From Bradyrhizobium murdochi (GTDB lineage Bacteria; Pseudomonadota; Alphaproteobacteria; Rhizobiales; Xanthobacteraceae): a stretch of 64,000 nucleotides of DNA. Location: NCBI RefSeq assembly GCF_000472965.1, contig NZ_AXAU01000001.1, forward strand, positions 124,001-188,000, in the 5' to 3' direction. Positions 25,262 to 33,936 of this stretch are shown piece after piece. The position numbers and the translations under genes are program-made. Positions within the stretch are counted from its first letter, which is position 1. Every line of letters begins with the position of its first letter. Below the pieces are notes generated by a model. It saw nothing but the letters and a program-made list of their open reading frames with translations, was not told where the DNA came from and ran no database searches.

Positions 25262-26101
25262 ATGCGCTGGTATCTTTCGATCGGGGCGGTGCTTGTCGCG
25301 GGGCTGATGATGGGGGGCCACGTTGCTGGCATTGCCGCGCCGGCCCAGAAATCCCAGTTGGCCGACAACGAAGATAAGGTGCTGGTTGACGTCGAACTCG
25401 TCATTGCCGTCGACGTCTCCTATTCAATGGATTTGGACGAACTCGCCGTCCAGCGCGAGGGCTATGCACAGGCCATTGTCTCCAAGGAATTCCTGCAGGC
25501 CCTGAAAAACGGCCCCAACAGCAAGGTGGCCGTGACCTATTTCGAGTGGTCGGCATCGGGTGACCAGAAGATCATCATTCCTTGGCGGCTGGTCGACGGC
25601 CCGGAAACGGCGGACGCCGTCGCCAACGAGATCATGAAGACGCCGGTTCGGCGTGGCTCCCGCACCTCGATCTCCGGCGCGATCAATTTCGCGATGCCGC
25701 TGTTTGAGGAGAATCCCTACCGCGGATTGCGTCGCGTCATTGATATTTCCGGCGACGGCCCGAACAACAGCGGCGAACCCGTCACCGGCCCGCGCGAGGC
25801 GGCGCTTGCAAAGGGAATCATCATCAACGGCCTGCCGATCATGGTGAAGGAGCCGTCCTTTTCGTCGACGGATATCGATAATCTCGATGTTTATTACGAG
25901 GATTGCGTCATCGGTGGTCCCGGCTCTTTTGCGGTGTCGATCAAGGACCGCGACAAATTCAAGGAAGCGATCCGGACCAAGCTTGTCCTCGAAATCGCCG
26001 GCCGGACGCCGGAGCGGCCGACTGTCCCGGTAGCGCAGCAAGAACCGCGGGTACCTTGTACGATCGGCGAGAAGCTATGGCAGGAACGCTGGGGGCGGTG
26101 A
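25262..26101 (+). CDS. DUF1194 exported VWA-domain protein
   Basis: The 279-residue protein has a signal peptide (about 1-25: WYLSIGAVLVAGLMMGGHVAG) and one von Willebrand A domain with a full metal site, D-V-S-Y-S in IAVDVSYSMD. Further on are VTYFEWSASGDQ, the TSISGAINFAM segment and VIDISGDGPNN. This matches DUF1194, periplasmic or secreted VWA proteins of unknown partner. GGGAGGA lies 5 bases before the ATG, which rules out the longer frame from 25193. It is flanked on both sides by genes for the related small membrane proteins described here. Confidence 0.88.
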   Translation: MRWYLSIGAVLVAGLMMGGHVAGIAAPAQKSQLADNEDKVLVDVELVIAVDVSYSMDLDELAVQREGYAQAIVSKEFLQALKNGPNSKVAVTYFEWSASGDQKIIIPWRLVDGPETADAVANEIMKTPVRRGSRTSISGAINFAMPLFEENPYRGLRRVIDISGDGPNNSGEPVTGPREAALAKGIIINGLPIMVKEPSFSSTDIDNLDVYYEDCVIGGPGSFAVSIKDRDKFKEAIRTKLVLEIAGRTPERPTVPVAQQEPRVPCTIGEKLWQERWGR

Positions 26102-26323
26102 GCCGCAGGGATCGCAATCAAGAAACCGTCACTTCGCTGCCGCGCCGCCGCGCCCGATCATGGCAGATATTGTCGAAAACTCGGCTTTGTGCCTGCTGAT
26201 GCGCTGGTTGAGCCGGCCGACTATTTCGGATTTCACTAGTCTAGCCGTGCGCACCGAATGCCTTACATGACGTCTTGATGCTTCCATCATCACGCTGAGC
26301 TGCAGCGCTAGACGGAGGTTGAC

Positions 26324-26491
26324 ATGAATCTGCCTGCAATGGTGCTCGGAGCGGTCCTATTCATGTTGCCGCTCGTGGCTATGCACGTTTACGCGCGGGC
26401 TTACGTTGAGCCAACCATCGAGCGTTCTGAGGATTGCAAGGACCCCAACTCGAGGCCCGGCTCGCGTGCGGAAAGGTCCATTATGGTCTGA
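26324..26491 (+). CDS. Small membrane protein, member 2 of an unrecognised pair
   Basis: A 55-residue product with GGAGG six bases before the ATG. One hydrophobic segment (about 4-24: PAMVLGAVLFMLPLVAMHVYA) is followed by VEPTIERSEDCKDP and SRPGSRAERS. Residues 21-50 match the tail of the protein at 24115-24300 at about 22 of 30 positions, including the single Cys and the SRPGSRA motif. The strong ribosome-binding site and conservation of two diverged copies argue that it is translated. The family is unknown to me; a small membrane-anchored partner protein is one possibility. Confidence 0.68.
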   Translation: MNLPAMVLGAVLFMLPLVAMHVYARAYVEPTIERSEDCKDPNSRPGSRAERSIMV

Positions 26492-27061
26492 CGTGGATGA
26501 AGGAACCCAGGAAGCACGTCCGTGTCCGAGCCGTTGACCGGGATCGTCGAGCCGTTGCCGGGGCCGGCCGTGCAGGTCGCCTTGATCAACCCGCAATGAG
26601 GGGTCCGCAGGTATTTCCGTCCCGGCGGCTCCGCTAAAAGCAGGTCAAGCCCGAGCCCGCCGGTCGGGCTTCCAAAAGCGCCCGCTACCCTCAATGGCCG
26701 CTAAACCGGCAGTCCGGATCCTTTGTCAAATCGGGCAGAAACGATTAACCTTGCTCCGGATAGCCGAGCCGGGAATCGGGCCGGCCGCGGGACGTGGCAG
26801 GGCGACATCAATGCGCTTGCGGCGATCCGGCGGCGGACCCATATTCCAGGTGCCGATCCGGCCAACGGGTCGGACCGGGAGCGGCGATCTGGAATAAGCG
26901 TTACTGGGTACCAGGCGGTGGCTCACCTCAGAGCCGATCGCGTGTGGGCCAGGATGCGCTCTCCGGTCATCCCTTTTGGAATTTCGAACGCCTGAGCCAT
27001 GTTGCAGCCAACCTTCAAAGCTTGTCCGTCCGTGCCGGCAAAGTCATCTTCTGCTCCCCGA
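26492..27061. other. Long intergenic stretch before clpS
   Basis: I see no convincing gene. An antisense frame at 26401-26694 overlaps the small protein gene and has no recognisable domain. AAGCCCGA and TCGGGCTT at 26647-26654 and 26664-26671 form a perfect 8-bp stem that may terminate transcription, although no T-run follows directly. The clpS promoter probably lies in the last 150 bp. Confidence 0.4.
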
Positions 27062-27394
27062 ATGAGCAATGACGAGAACCGCAACGCCGGAACCGGCGGC
27101 CCATCAACATCGGTCATCACCAAGGTCAAGCCGAAGACCAAGCGTCCGAACCTCTATCGCGTCCTTATTTTGAACGACGACTACACGCCGATGGAGTTCG
27201 TCGTTCACGTACTGGAGAAGTTCTTCCAGAAGGACGCCGAAGCGGCCACCAAGATCATGCTCCACGTCCATCACCACGGGATCGGTGAGTGCGGCGTGTT
27301 CACCTACGAGATTGCCGAGACCAAGGTCACGCAGGTGATGGATTTTGCGCGCAAGCACCAGCACCCACTGCAATGTGTGATGGAAAAAAAATAG
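27062..27394 (+). CDS. clpS: ClpS adaptor for ClpA
   Basis: ClpS binds N-degron substrates and delivers them to ClpAP. The 110-residue protein has a flexible N-terminal extension (1-27) and the conserved fold: [17 protein letters not shown] (the NDDxTPMEFV motif that lines the N-degron pocket), [15 protein letters not shown], and [15 protein letters not shown]. An upstream ATG at 26999 would add 21 residues, and I prefer 27062 on family length. The clpA gene follows 266 bp downstream on the same strand. Confidence 0.95.
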   Translation: MSNDENRNAGTGGPSTSVITKVKPKTKRPNLYRVLILNDDYTPMEFVVHVLEKFFQKDAEAATKIMLHVHHHGIGECGVFTYEIAETKVTQVMDFARKHQHPLQCVMEKK

Positions 27395-27660
27395 CCGCGC
27401 GTGGCTCGCGATCCGGCCAGAAATAAGGAACGGGATTGCATGGATCGGTGTTGATGGACGCCGACCGTTTTTCCGGCAGTTTTTTCGGGGGAGAGGTTGT
27501 GTGCCGCCGCCGTGGTGCCGCGAATTTAGAGGAAAACCACGCTTGCGGAACCGGTCTTTCGCCACGATCGTCTGTAACTATATGACAGGGGACGACGAAG
27601 GTTGTTGTTGCCTCACCGGGTAATGGCGATCATGATGACCTGGGGCCATAGAGGACGCGA

Positions 27661-30063
27661 ATGCCAACTTTTTCCCAAAGCCTTGAACAATCCCTGCATC
27701 GTGCATTGGCGATTGCAAACGAGCGCCATCATCAATATGCGACGCTCGAACATCTTCTGCTGTCGCTGATCGATGACTCGGATGCGGCTGCGGTGATGCG
27801 CGCCTGCAGCGTCGATCTCGACAAGCTGCGCACCAGCCTCGTCAATTATCTTGAGACCGAATTCGAAAATTTGGTGACTGACGGAGCCGATGACGCCAAG
27901 CCGACGGCCGGTTTCCAGCGCGTGATCCAGCGCGCGGTGATACACGTCCAGTCCTCAGGGCGCGAGGAAGTCACCGGCGCCAACGTGCTGATCGCGATTT
28001 TCGCGGAGCGCGAAAGCCACGCCGCTTATTTCCTGCAGGAGCAGGACATGACGCGGTACGATGCAGTCAACTACATCAGCCATGGCATCGCCAAGCGGCC
28101 GGGCGTCTCCGAAGCGCGCCCCGTGCGCGGCGTCGACGAGGAGACCGAGACCAAGGGCAACGAGGACGCCAAGAAGAAGGGCGAAGCGCTCGAGACCTAT
28201 TGCGTCAACCTGAACAAGAAAGCGCGGGACGGCAAGATCGATCCGGTGATCGGGCGCAATGCCGAGATCAACCGTGCCATCCAGGTGCTATGCCGCCGCC
28301 AGAAGAACAACCCGCTGTTCGTCGGCGATGCCGGCGTTGGCAAGACCGCGATCGCGGAAGGGCTCGCCAAGCGCATCGTCGACAGCGAGGTGCCGGAAGT
28401 GCTGGCTGCGGCCACCGTATTCTCGCTCGACATGGGCACGCTGCTCGCGGGCACGCGGTATCGCGGCGATTTCGAGGAGCGGTTGAAGCAGGTGTTGAAG
28501 GAGCTGGAGGCGCATCCGAACGCCATCCTGTTCATCGATGAGATCCACACCGTGATCGGAGCAGGGGCCACCTCCGGCGGCGCAATGGACGCGTCCAACC
28601 TGCTCAAGCCGGCGCTCGCCGCGGGCAACATCCGCTGCATGGGCTCAACCACCTACAAGGAATACCGCCAGCATTTCGAGAAGGACCGCGCGCTGGTGCG
28701 CCGTTTCCAGAAGATCGACATCAACGAGCCGACGGTGGAAGACGCGATCGCGATACTGAAAGGCCTCAAGCCTTATTTCGAGGATTACCATCGGCTGAAA
28801 TACACCAATGAAGCGATCGAGGCGGCCGTGCAGCTCTCCTCGCGCTATATCCACGACCGCAAGCTGCCCGACAAGGCGATCGACGTGATCGACGAGTCCG
28901 GCGCGGCGCAGATGCTGGTCGCGGAGAACCGGCGCAAGAAGACGATCGGCATCAAGGAAATCGAGACCACGATCGCGACCATGGCGCGGATTCCGCCCAA
29001 GAGCGTGTCAAAGAACGATGCCGAGGTGCTGAAGCACCTTGAGCAGACCTTGAAGCGCGTGGTGTTCGGCCAGGACAAGGCGATCGAGTCGCTCTCGGCC
29101 TCGATCAAGCTGGCGCGCGCCGGCCTGCGCGAACCGGAAAAGCCGATCGGCTCCTACCTGTTCTCCGGCCCGACCGGCGTCGGCAAGACCGAAGTTGCAA
29201 AACAGCTTGCGGCCTCGCTCGGTGTCGAGCTGCTTCGCTTCGACATGTCCGAATATATGGAGCGGCACACGGTGTCGCGTCTGATCGGCGCACCTCCCGG
29301 CTATGTCGGCTTCGACCAGGGCGGCCTGTTGACCGATGGCGTGGACCAGCATCCGCACTGCGTGGTGCTGCTCGACGAAATCGAGAAGGCGCATCCGGAT
29401 CTCTACAACGTGCTGCTGCAGATCATGGATCACGGCCGGTTGACCGATCACAACGGCAAGCAGGTCAACTTCCGCAACGTGATCCTGATCATGACCACGA
29501 ATGCGGGCGCTGCCGACCTCGCGCGCCAAGCCTTCGGCTTCACGCGCAACAAGCGGGAAGGCGACGACCATGAGGCGATCAACCGCCAGTTCGCGCCGGA
29601 ATTCCGCAACCGGCTGGACGCGATCGTTTCGTTCGCTCACCTCAACGCCGATGTCATCGGTATGGTGGTGGAGAAGTTCGTGCTGCAGCTCGAGGCGCAG
29701 CTCGCCGATCGCGACGTCACGATCGAGCTGTCGGAACCGGCCAAGGCCTGGCTGATCGAGCATGGCTACGATGAGCAGATGGGTGCGCGGCCGATGGCGC
29801 GCGTGATCCAGGAGTACATCAAGAAGCCGCTCGCGGACGAGGTGCTGTTCGGTCAGCTCAAAGGCGGCGGCCATGTCCGCGTCGTGCTGGTCAAGGACGC
29901 CGAGGGCAAGGACAAGATCGGCTTCGAGTTCGTCGAGGGGCCGGTCACGCCGAAGCCCGAGAAGCTGCCGGGGGCGCGCAAGCGCAAGCCCAAGCCGGGC
30001 GGTCCGAACGGAGGCGGCGGCTCCAAGGGGCCGGCGTCGAAGGGGCCGCTGGTCAAGGTATAA
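27661..30063 (+). CDS. clpA: ATP-dependent Clp protease ATP-binding subunit ClpA
   Basis: ClpA is the hexameric unfoldase that feeds substrates into ClpP. The 800-residue protein has the N-terminal ClpS-binding repeat domain (1-145), AAA+ module 1 with Walker A GDAGVGKT at 222-229 and Walker B LFIDEIH, and module 2 with Walker A GPTGVGKT at 503-510 and VVLLDEIEKAHPD. A basic Gly/Pro/Lys-rich tail (about 768-800) extends beyond the family core, as is common in rhizobia. It starts ATGCCAAC at 27661. A terminator follows at 30086. Confidence 0.97.
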   Translation: MPTFSQSLEQSLHRALAIANERHHQYATLEHLLLSLIDDSDAAAVMRACSVDLDKLRTSLVNYLETEFENLVTDGADDAKPTAGFQRVIQRAVIHVQSSGREEVTGANVLIAIFAERESHAAYFLQEQDMTRYDAVNYISHGIAKRPGVSEARPVRGVDEETETKGNEDAKKKGEALETYCVNLNKKARDGKIDPVIGRNAEINRAIQVLCRRQKNNPLFVGDAGVGKTAIAEGLAKRIVDSEVPEVLAAATVFSLDMGTLLAGTRYRGDFEERLKQVLKELEAHPNAILFIDEIHTVIGAGATSGGAMDASNLLKPALAAGNIRCMGSTTYKEYRQHFEKDRALVRRFQKIDINEPTVEDAIAILKGLKPYFEDYHRLKYTNEAIEAAVQLSSRYIHDRKLPDKAIDVIDESGAAQMLVAENRRKKTIGIKEIETTIATMARIPPKSVSKNDAEVLKHLEQTLKRVVFGQDKAIESLSASIKLARAGLREPEKPIGSYLFSGPTGVGKTEVAKQLAASLGVELLRFDMSEYMERHTVSRLIGAPPGYVGFDQGGLLTDGVDQHPHCVVLLDEIEKAHPDLYNVLLQIMDHGRLTDHNGKQVNFRNVILIMTTNAGAADLARQAFGFTRNKREGDDHEAINRQFAPEFRNRLDAIVSFAHLNADVIGMVVEKFVLQLEAQLADRDVTIELSEPAKAWLIEHGYDEQMGARPMARVIQEYIKKPLADEVLFGQLKGGGHVRVVLVKDAEGKDKIGFEFVEGPVTPKPEKLPGARKRKPKPGGPNGGGGSKGPASKGPLVKV

Positions 30064-30085
30064 CCGGGCTCAATCCGAAACGAAG

Positions 30086-30116
30086 AGCCGGCGCGTCGCA
30101 AGACCGCCGGCTTTTT
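30086..30116 (+). terminator. Rho-independent terminator of clpA
   Basis: AGCCGGCG and CGCCGGCT form a perfect 8-bp stem with an 11-base loop followed by TTTT, 22 bp after the clpA stop. Confidence 0.85.
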
Positions 30117-30121
30117 GATGC

Positions 30122-30307
30122 CTAACTGCCCGGCCAAACCAACGCTTGGGCGGCCACGACATATTCACCGTTGAACGTCACGGAAGGCGAGCCATACAGC
30201 ACATATCCGAGTTCAATTGCCTCGGAAACGCGCCGGCAGAAGGCAGCGTCATCCTTGCCGGTCAGCAGGCGATAGACGGGCAGGTCGTCTGGCGGTTTTG
30301 GAGACAT
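30122..30307 (-). CDS. DUF1737 family small protein
   Basis: The 61-residue protein has the DUF1737 signature: LPVYRLLTGKDDAAFC, then RVSEAIELGYVLYGSPSVTFNGE and VAAQALVWPG. Function is unknown. I chose the ATG at 30307 (MSPKPPDDLPVYR) over the one at 30343 on family length. It is convergent with clpA, with the clpA terminator between them. Confidence 0.85.
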   Translation of the reverse strand: MSPKPPDDLPVYRLLTGKDDAAFCRRVSEAIELGYVLYGSPSVTFNGEYVVAAQALVWPGS

Positions 30308-30385
30308 GCTAACTCCAGCAATCCCGTGGTTTGGCCGCTGCACCGTAAGGCGTCTATGGTGTTGCGTACAAGGCCCCGTCGGCGC

Positions 30386-30742
30386 TCAGCGCTCGCTGAG
30401 CAACTCGTCGATCCGCCGTTCGAGTTGCCGCTTCTTGATCTCGCTTCTGCGCAGCCGCTCCTCGAGGTCGGAGACCGGCTCGGCCGGGCTTTGCCCATGG
30501 AATGCGACACCGACGAAATTGTCGCGCCACCAGATTACCCTGGCGAGGAACGAGCGGCCCTTGCGCGCGATGCGCAGCGAGAGCTGCTCTTTCGGCAACT
30601 GGATGCCATTGCTGAATTCGATGGTCGCGCCGTGATCGGAGATATTGCGGACGATGCATTCGCGCGTCGCGCCGTGTTCGCCGATCTCGGCGACGCCGCC
30701 ATACATCACCTTGTCGCGCACGCTCTCGCGCCGGTCCTGCAT
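30386..30742 (-). CDS. PilZ-domain protein with C-terminal coiled coil
   Basis: PilZ domains bind cyclic-di-GMP. The 118-residue product has the two binding elements, RRESVR near the N terminus and NISDHGATIEF (the D/N-x-S-x-x-G motif), then a beta-barrel with ARVIWWRDNFVGVAF. A strongly charged helix (about 85-118, LEERLRRSEIKKRQLERRIDELL) is likely to be a coiled coil for dimerisation. GGGAGA lies before the ATG at 30742. The diguanylate cyclase PleD in this window is one possible source of its ligand. Confidence 0.88.
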   Translation of the reverse strand: MQDRRESVRDKVMYGGVAEIGEHGATRECIVRNISDHGATIEFSNGIQLPKEQLSLRIARKGRSFLARVIWWRDNFVGVAFHGQSPAEPVSDLEERLRRSEIKKRQLERRIDELLSER

Positions 30743-30817
30743 TGAAAGTTCTCCCAAAAAAGTGAGGAGACTTTTACCCCGCTTTGTTGCCCGTAAAAGT
30801 CCGGCCGCCGCAAAATG

Positions 30818-30841
30818 CGGCGTTAACGTAAATTAACGCCG
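30818..30841. promoter_or_regulatory. 24-bp palindrome between pilZ-type gene and transglycosylase gene
   Basis: CGGCGTTAA-cgtaaa-TTAACGCCG, a perfect 9-bp inverted repeat in the gap between divergent genes. The inner TTAA-N6-TTAA recalls the CtrA box, but that box has a 7-base spacer, so the resemblance is not enough to assign it. Confidence 0.45.
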
Positions 30842-30980
30842 GTTCCGATGGCGGGGATTTAGGAGCAATTGCAACGCAAAAAGGGCGCGCGCAGCGGAGA
30901 GGCGGCGGATCCACCTGCAAGCCATGATCGTTTGACTAACGTTTTCCACCGCAATGCGCATTCCCGGATTGCGAACTGCC

Positions 30981-31931
30981 ATGCAAAGAGATCGGTTTCT
31001 TCGCGCCCTATGGTGCACGCTATGGCTTTTGTCCTCGGTTGCGACCGCCTTCGGCGAGGACGCGGGTGAGGCTACCCGGTCAAGCGCGACAGCTAGCCAA
31101 AAGCCGGCCACCGCGCGCGAGAGCGAGGCACGCGAGGCGATGTGCCTGATGATCGAGTCGGCGGCGAGGGCGTCGGATCTGCCGCTGGAGTTCTTCGCAC
31201 GCGTGATCTGGCAGGAGAGCCGCTTTCAGTCCGATGCGGTCGGGCCGGTGACGCGCAGCGGCGCGCGGGCGCAGGGCATTGCGCAGTTCATGCCGGGCAC
31301 GGCGAACGAACGTGGCCTGCTCGATCCCTTCAATCCCGTGCACGCGCTGCCGAAATCGGCCGAGTTTCTCGACGAGCTGCGCAACCAGTTCGGCAATCTC
31401 GGGCTCGCCGCCGCGGCGTACAATGCCGGCCCGCGGCGGGTGCAGGAATGGCTGGCCGGCACTGGCGGGATGCCGCAGGAAACCCGCAGCTACGTGATCG
31501 CCATCACCGGCTCCACGGTTGAGGAGTGGGCCGCGGCGGGACGAGGCGGCAAGCAGCCCGAACGAATCCCGACATCGAGCTGCCGCGAATTGATGGCGCT
31601 TTTGAAACAGGCGCCCAATCCCTTTATCGCCGGGCTGGAGCAGCGCGTGAAGCTCGCTGCCGCGAAGGTGTGGGGCGTGCAGCTCGCCGCCGGCTTTTCA
31701 CGCGACAAGGCGCTTGCGATGTATGGGCGCGCGGTATCGCGCCTTTCGAGCGCGATCGGCAATCGCGACCCCAGCATTCTCGCCTCGCGCCTGCGCAGCC
31801 GCGGCCCGGCGACGTTCTACCAGGTACGCTTCGGCGCCGACACACGCGGCGAGGCAGACGACCTCTGCAACCGCATCCGCAAGGCGGGCGGGGCGTGCTT
31901 TGTGCTGAGAAACAGGGGCGTGCCAGGGTGA
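30981..31931 (+). CDS. Lytic transglycosylase (SLT) with SPOR-like C terminus
   Basis: The enzyme cleaves the MurNAc-GlcNAc bond of peptidoglycan with 1,6-anhydro product. The 316-residue protein has a signal peptide (about 6-26) and an SLT domain (about 50-165) with catalytic Glu79 in VIWQESRFQ, then RAQGIAQFMPGTA and LAAAAYNAGPRRV. The C-terminal 80 residues (FYQVRFGADTRGEADDLCNRIRKAGGACFVLRN) are SPOR-like, suggesting septal localisation as for the DacC-type enzyme in this window. An ATG at 30954 adds nine residues; neither start has a clear ribosome-binding site. Confidence 0.88.
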   Translation: MQRDRFLRALWCTLWLLSSVATAFGEDAGEATRSSATASQKPATARESEAREAMCLMIESAARASDLPLEFFARVIWQESRFQSDAVGPVTRSGARAQGIAQFMPGTANERGLLDPFNPVHALPKSAEFLDELRNQFGNLGLAAAAYNAGPRRVQEWLAGTGGMPQETRSYVIAITGSTVEEWAAAGRGGKQPERIPTSSCRELMALLKQAPNPFIAGLEQRVKLAAAKVWGVQLAAGFSRDKALAMYGRAVSRLSSAIGNRDPSILASRLRSRGPATFYQVRFGADTRGEADDLCNRIRKAGGACFVLRNRGVPG

Positions 31932-31955
31932 TGAGACCAGATTACGAGGCTTGAT

Positions 31956-32046
31956 CCCGTCATTGCGAGGAGCGCTAGCGACGAAGCAATCCATCTATCA
32001 GGTATGCCGCGCTATGGATTGCTTCGCTTCGCTCGCAATGACGGGG
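31956..32046. repeat. Palindromic intergenic repeat, family A, copy 1
   Basis: The left arm (CCGTCATTGCGAG, then GAAGCAATCCAT) and right arm (ATGGATTGCTTCG, then CTCGCAATGACGGGG) are near-perfect complements with a 17-base AT-rich centre. Two further copies lie at 43265-43354 and 52623-52710. It is non-coding and sits between the transglycosylase and azlC. Confidence 0.88.
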
Positions 32047-32151
32047 AAACGGCTTACCGACGCATAACAGCTCTGTAGCTAGATTCCTTGACGCAAGGGG
32101 CTTTCGCCAGCCCTATGCCCCGCGACGACTCAAACCTCCATCCGGTCATCC

Positions 32152-32895
32152 GTGGCGCTGCCTCCACTCGACTCCCCCCAATGGAAAAGCCCCTTTCGCG
32201 CCTTCGCATGGGGCGTGAGTTCGGTCGCATCCACCGTGCTGACGCTGGTGCTGTTTGCGACCTATCTCGGCATCGGCGCGCTGGCCCATGATAGCCAGTT
32301 CAGCCTCGGCTGGGTGCTCGGCAGCACGCTGCTGGTCTGGGCGGGGCCGGCGCAGATCATCCTGATTTCGACGCTCGGCTCGGGCGCGACCGCGGTGCAG
32401 GCAGCGATTGCGGTGACGGTGAGCGCGATCCGGCTGTTTCCGATGGTGGTGTCGGTGTTGCCGCTGATGAAGACGCCCAAGACCAGGCGCCGTCATCTCG
32501 TGCTGGCGACGCATTTCATCGCCGTCACGCTTTGGGTCGAATGCTATCGGCTGCTGCCAAAGGTGCCGCGCGAGCGGCGGATTGCGTTCACGCATGGCCT
32601 CGGCTGCGGACTTGTCACGGTATGCATGATCGCGACTACGTTTGGCTATGCACTTGCCGCCAAGCTGCCGCCGCTGTTCGCGGCGGCGATCCTGCTGCTG
32701 ACGCCGCTGGCGTTCCTGCTGTCGACGGCGCGCAACTGCAGGCAGATATCGGATGTGCTGGCGCTGGTGCTGGGGCTTTCGTTGTTTCCGCTGGTGTCGA
32801 TGCTGCATACCGGCGTCGACATCCTGATCAGCGGCGTCACCGCCGGCAGCATGGCCTACGGCGTGCACTGGTGGCGGGAGAGGGCGCGCGCATGA
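32152..32895 (+). CDS. azlC: AzlC family branched-chain amino acid exporter, large subunit
   Basis: The 247-residue protein starts at a GTG and has about six to seven membrane segments. Family features are AFAWGVSS near the start, LGIGALAHDSQFSLGWVLGSTLLVWAGPAQ, and VTVSAIRLFPMVVSVLP. AzlC with AzlD exports branched-chain amino acids or analogues. The stop overlaps the azlD start by four bases (ATGA), so the two are translationally coupled. Confidence 0.9.
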   Translation: MALPPLDSPQWKSPFRAFAWGVSSVASTVLTLVLFATYLGIGALAHDSQFSLGWVLGSTLLVWAGPAQIILISTLGSGATAVQAAIAVTVSAIRLFPMVVSVLPLMKTPKTRRRHLVLATHFIAVTLWVECYRLLPKVPRERRIAFTHGLGCGLVTVCMIATTFGYALAAKLPPLFAAAILLLTPLAFLLSTARNCRQISDVLALVLGLSLFPLVSMLHTGVDILISGVTAGSMAYGVHWWRERARA

Positions 32896-33236
32896 GCGAA
32901 TTTTTCGGCAGCCCGCACGCGCTGTTGGTCCTGGTGCTTGCAGGTTTCTTGCCCAACGAGATCTGGCGGATGGCCGGGCTGTGGTTCGGCGCCGGCGTCG
33001 ACGAGGGCTCGGAAGTCCTGGTGTGGGTGAGGGCGGTGGCGACCGCGATTCTCGCCGGCGTCATCGCGCAAATCCTGGTGCAGCCGCCGGGCGCGCTGGC
33101 GGGCGTGCCGGACTGGCTGCGCTACGGCGCGGTAGCGGCCGGCTTTGCGATGTTCATGCTGACGCGGCGCTCGATCTTTGCCGGCGTGGTCTCTGGCGAG
33201 ATCATCCTTCTGGCCGGCAAATGGTGGCTCGGTTGA
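32892..33236 (+). CDS. azlD: AzlD family exporter, small subunit
   Basis: The 114-residue protein has three or four membrane segments (about 8-22, 42-60, 70-86, 90-110) and the AzlD pattern VLAGFLPNEIWRMAGL, then RAVATAILAGVIAQI and GAVAAGFAMFMLTRRSIFAGV. It starts inside the end of azlC and would form the exporter with it. Length is normal for the family. Confidence 0.88.
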   Translation: MSEFFGSPHALLVLVLAGFLPNEIWRMAGLWFGAGVDEGSEVLVWVRAVATAILAGVIAQILVQPPGALAGVPDWLRYGAVAAGFAMFMLTRRSIFAGVVSGEIILLAGKWWLG

Positions 33237-33317
33237 TTGCATGGGCCATAATCCGGTACTGTCCCGCCCGACAAGAAAAGTTGCACGCGATCGGTGCCCA
33301 TCTCACTGGATTAGGCG

Positions 33318-33809
33318 ATGGTTCAGGACACCAAACTCCGCGAGGGCGAAGTTACCGTCGACATGCCGCCGGCCCGCGATGCCGGGCTGGTCTTTATCGG
33401 CCGCATCCGCACGCCCTGGAAGTCGCGGCTTGAGACGCCGCGGCAGGGCCGCCACGACGGCCCGGTCTGCCGGCTGGAGATTTTCGAGCCGTGGGTGCCC
33501 GCCATCAAGGGCGTCGATTTCTATGAAAATCTCGAAGTGATCTATTGGCTGCATCACTCGCGCCGCGATCTCGTGCTGCAGAGCCCGAAGAACAACCGGA
33601 AAACCCGCGGCACCTTCTCGCTGCGCTCGCCGGTGCGGCCCAATCCGATCGGCACCTCGATCGTGAAGTTCGTCGGCATCGAAGGCAATGCGATCCTGGT
33701 GCGCGGCCTCGACTGCCTCGACGAAACGCCGCTGCTCGACGTCAAGCCGGACCGCTGCGAGTTCTCGCCGCTGGCGGAGGCGAAGAGCGGGGATGTGGAG
33801 GGGGAGTAG
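33318..33809 (+). CDS. trmO: tRNA (t6A37) N6-methyltransferase TrmO/TsaA family
   Basis: TrmO methylates N6-threonylcarbamoyladenosine at position 37 of certain tRNAs using SAM. The 163-residue protein has the family's beta-barrel features: FIGRIRTPWKSR near the start, CRLEIFEPW, LEVIYWLHHSRRD, and the signature FSLRSPVRPNPIG. In E. coli TrmO a C-terminal extension aids tRNA binding. It is absent here, so this is the shorter VirR/TsaA-type form. The gene lies 81 bp after azlD. Confidence 0.85.
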   Translation: MVQDTKLREGEVTVDMPPARDAGLVFIGRIRTPWKSRLETPRQGRHDGPVCRLEIFEPWVPAIKGVDFYENLEVIYWLHHSRRDLVLQSPKNNRKTRGTFSLRSPVRPNPIGTSIVKFVGIEGNAILVRGLDCLDETPLLDVKPDRCEFSPLAEAKSGDVEGE

Positions 33810-33815
33810 GCGCGG

Positions 33816-33918
33816 CGTCATTCCGGGATGGTGCGCCAGCACCAGACCCGGAATCTCGAGATTCTCAGGTGCGCAATTGCGCACCATAGTTCGATGCTTC
33901 GCATCGCCCCGGAATGAC
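33816..33918. repeat. Palindromic intergenic repeat, family B
   Basis: Ends GTCATTCCGGG (33817-33827) and CCCCGGAATGAC (33907-33918) are inverted. Internal arms include CGAGATTCTCAGGTGCGCAA and an inner GGTGCGCAATTGCGCACC palindrome. It starts 7 bp after the trmO stop and ends 18 bp before the HIT gene stop, so it may separate convergent transcripts. Confidence 0.8.
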
Positions 33919-33936
33919 CATTAAGAGGTGGTCGAT

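Noticed and set aside
26401..26694. A 97-codon minus-strand frame with GC-rich third positions
   Set aside because: It overlaps the small protein gene at 26324-26491 and has no ribosome-binding site or domain; part may be decayed coding sequence, but I cannot support a gene.
30818..30841. CtrA binding site
   Set aside because: The spacer between the TTAA halves is six bases, while the CtrA box has seven; it is reported only as a palindrome.
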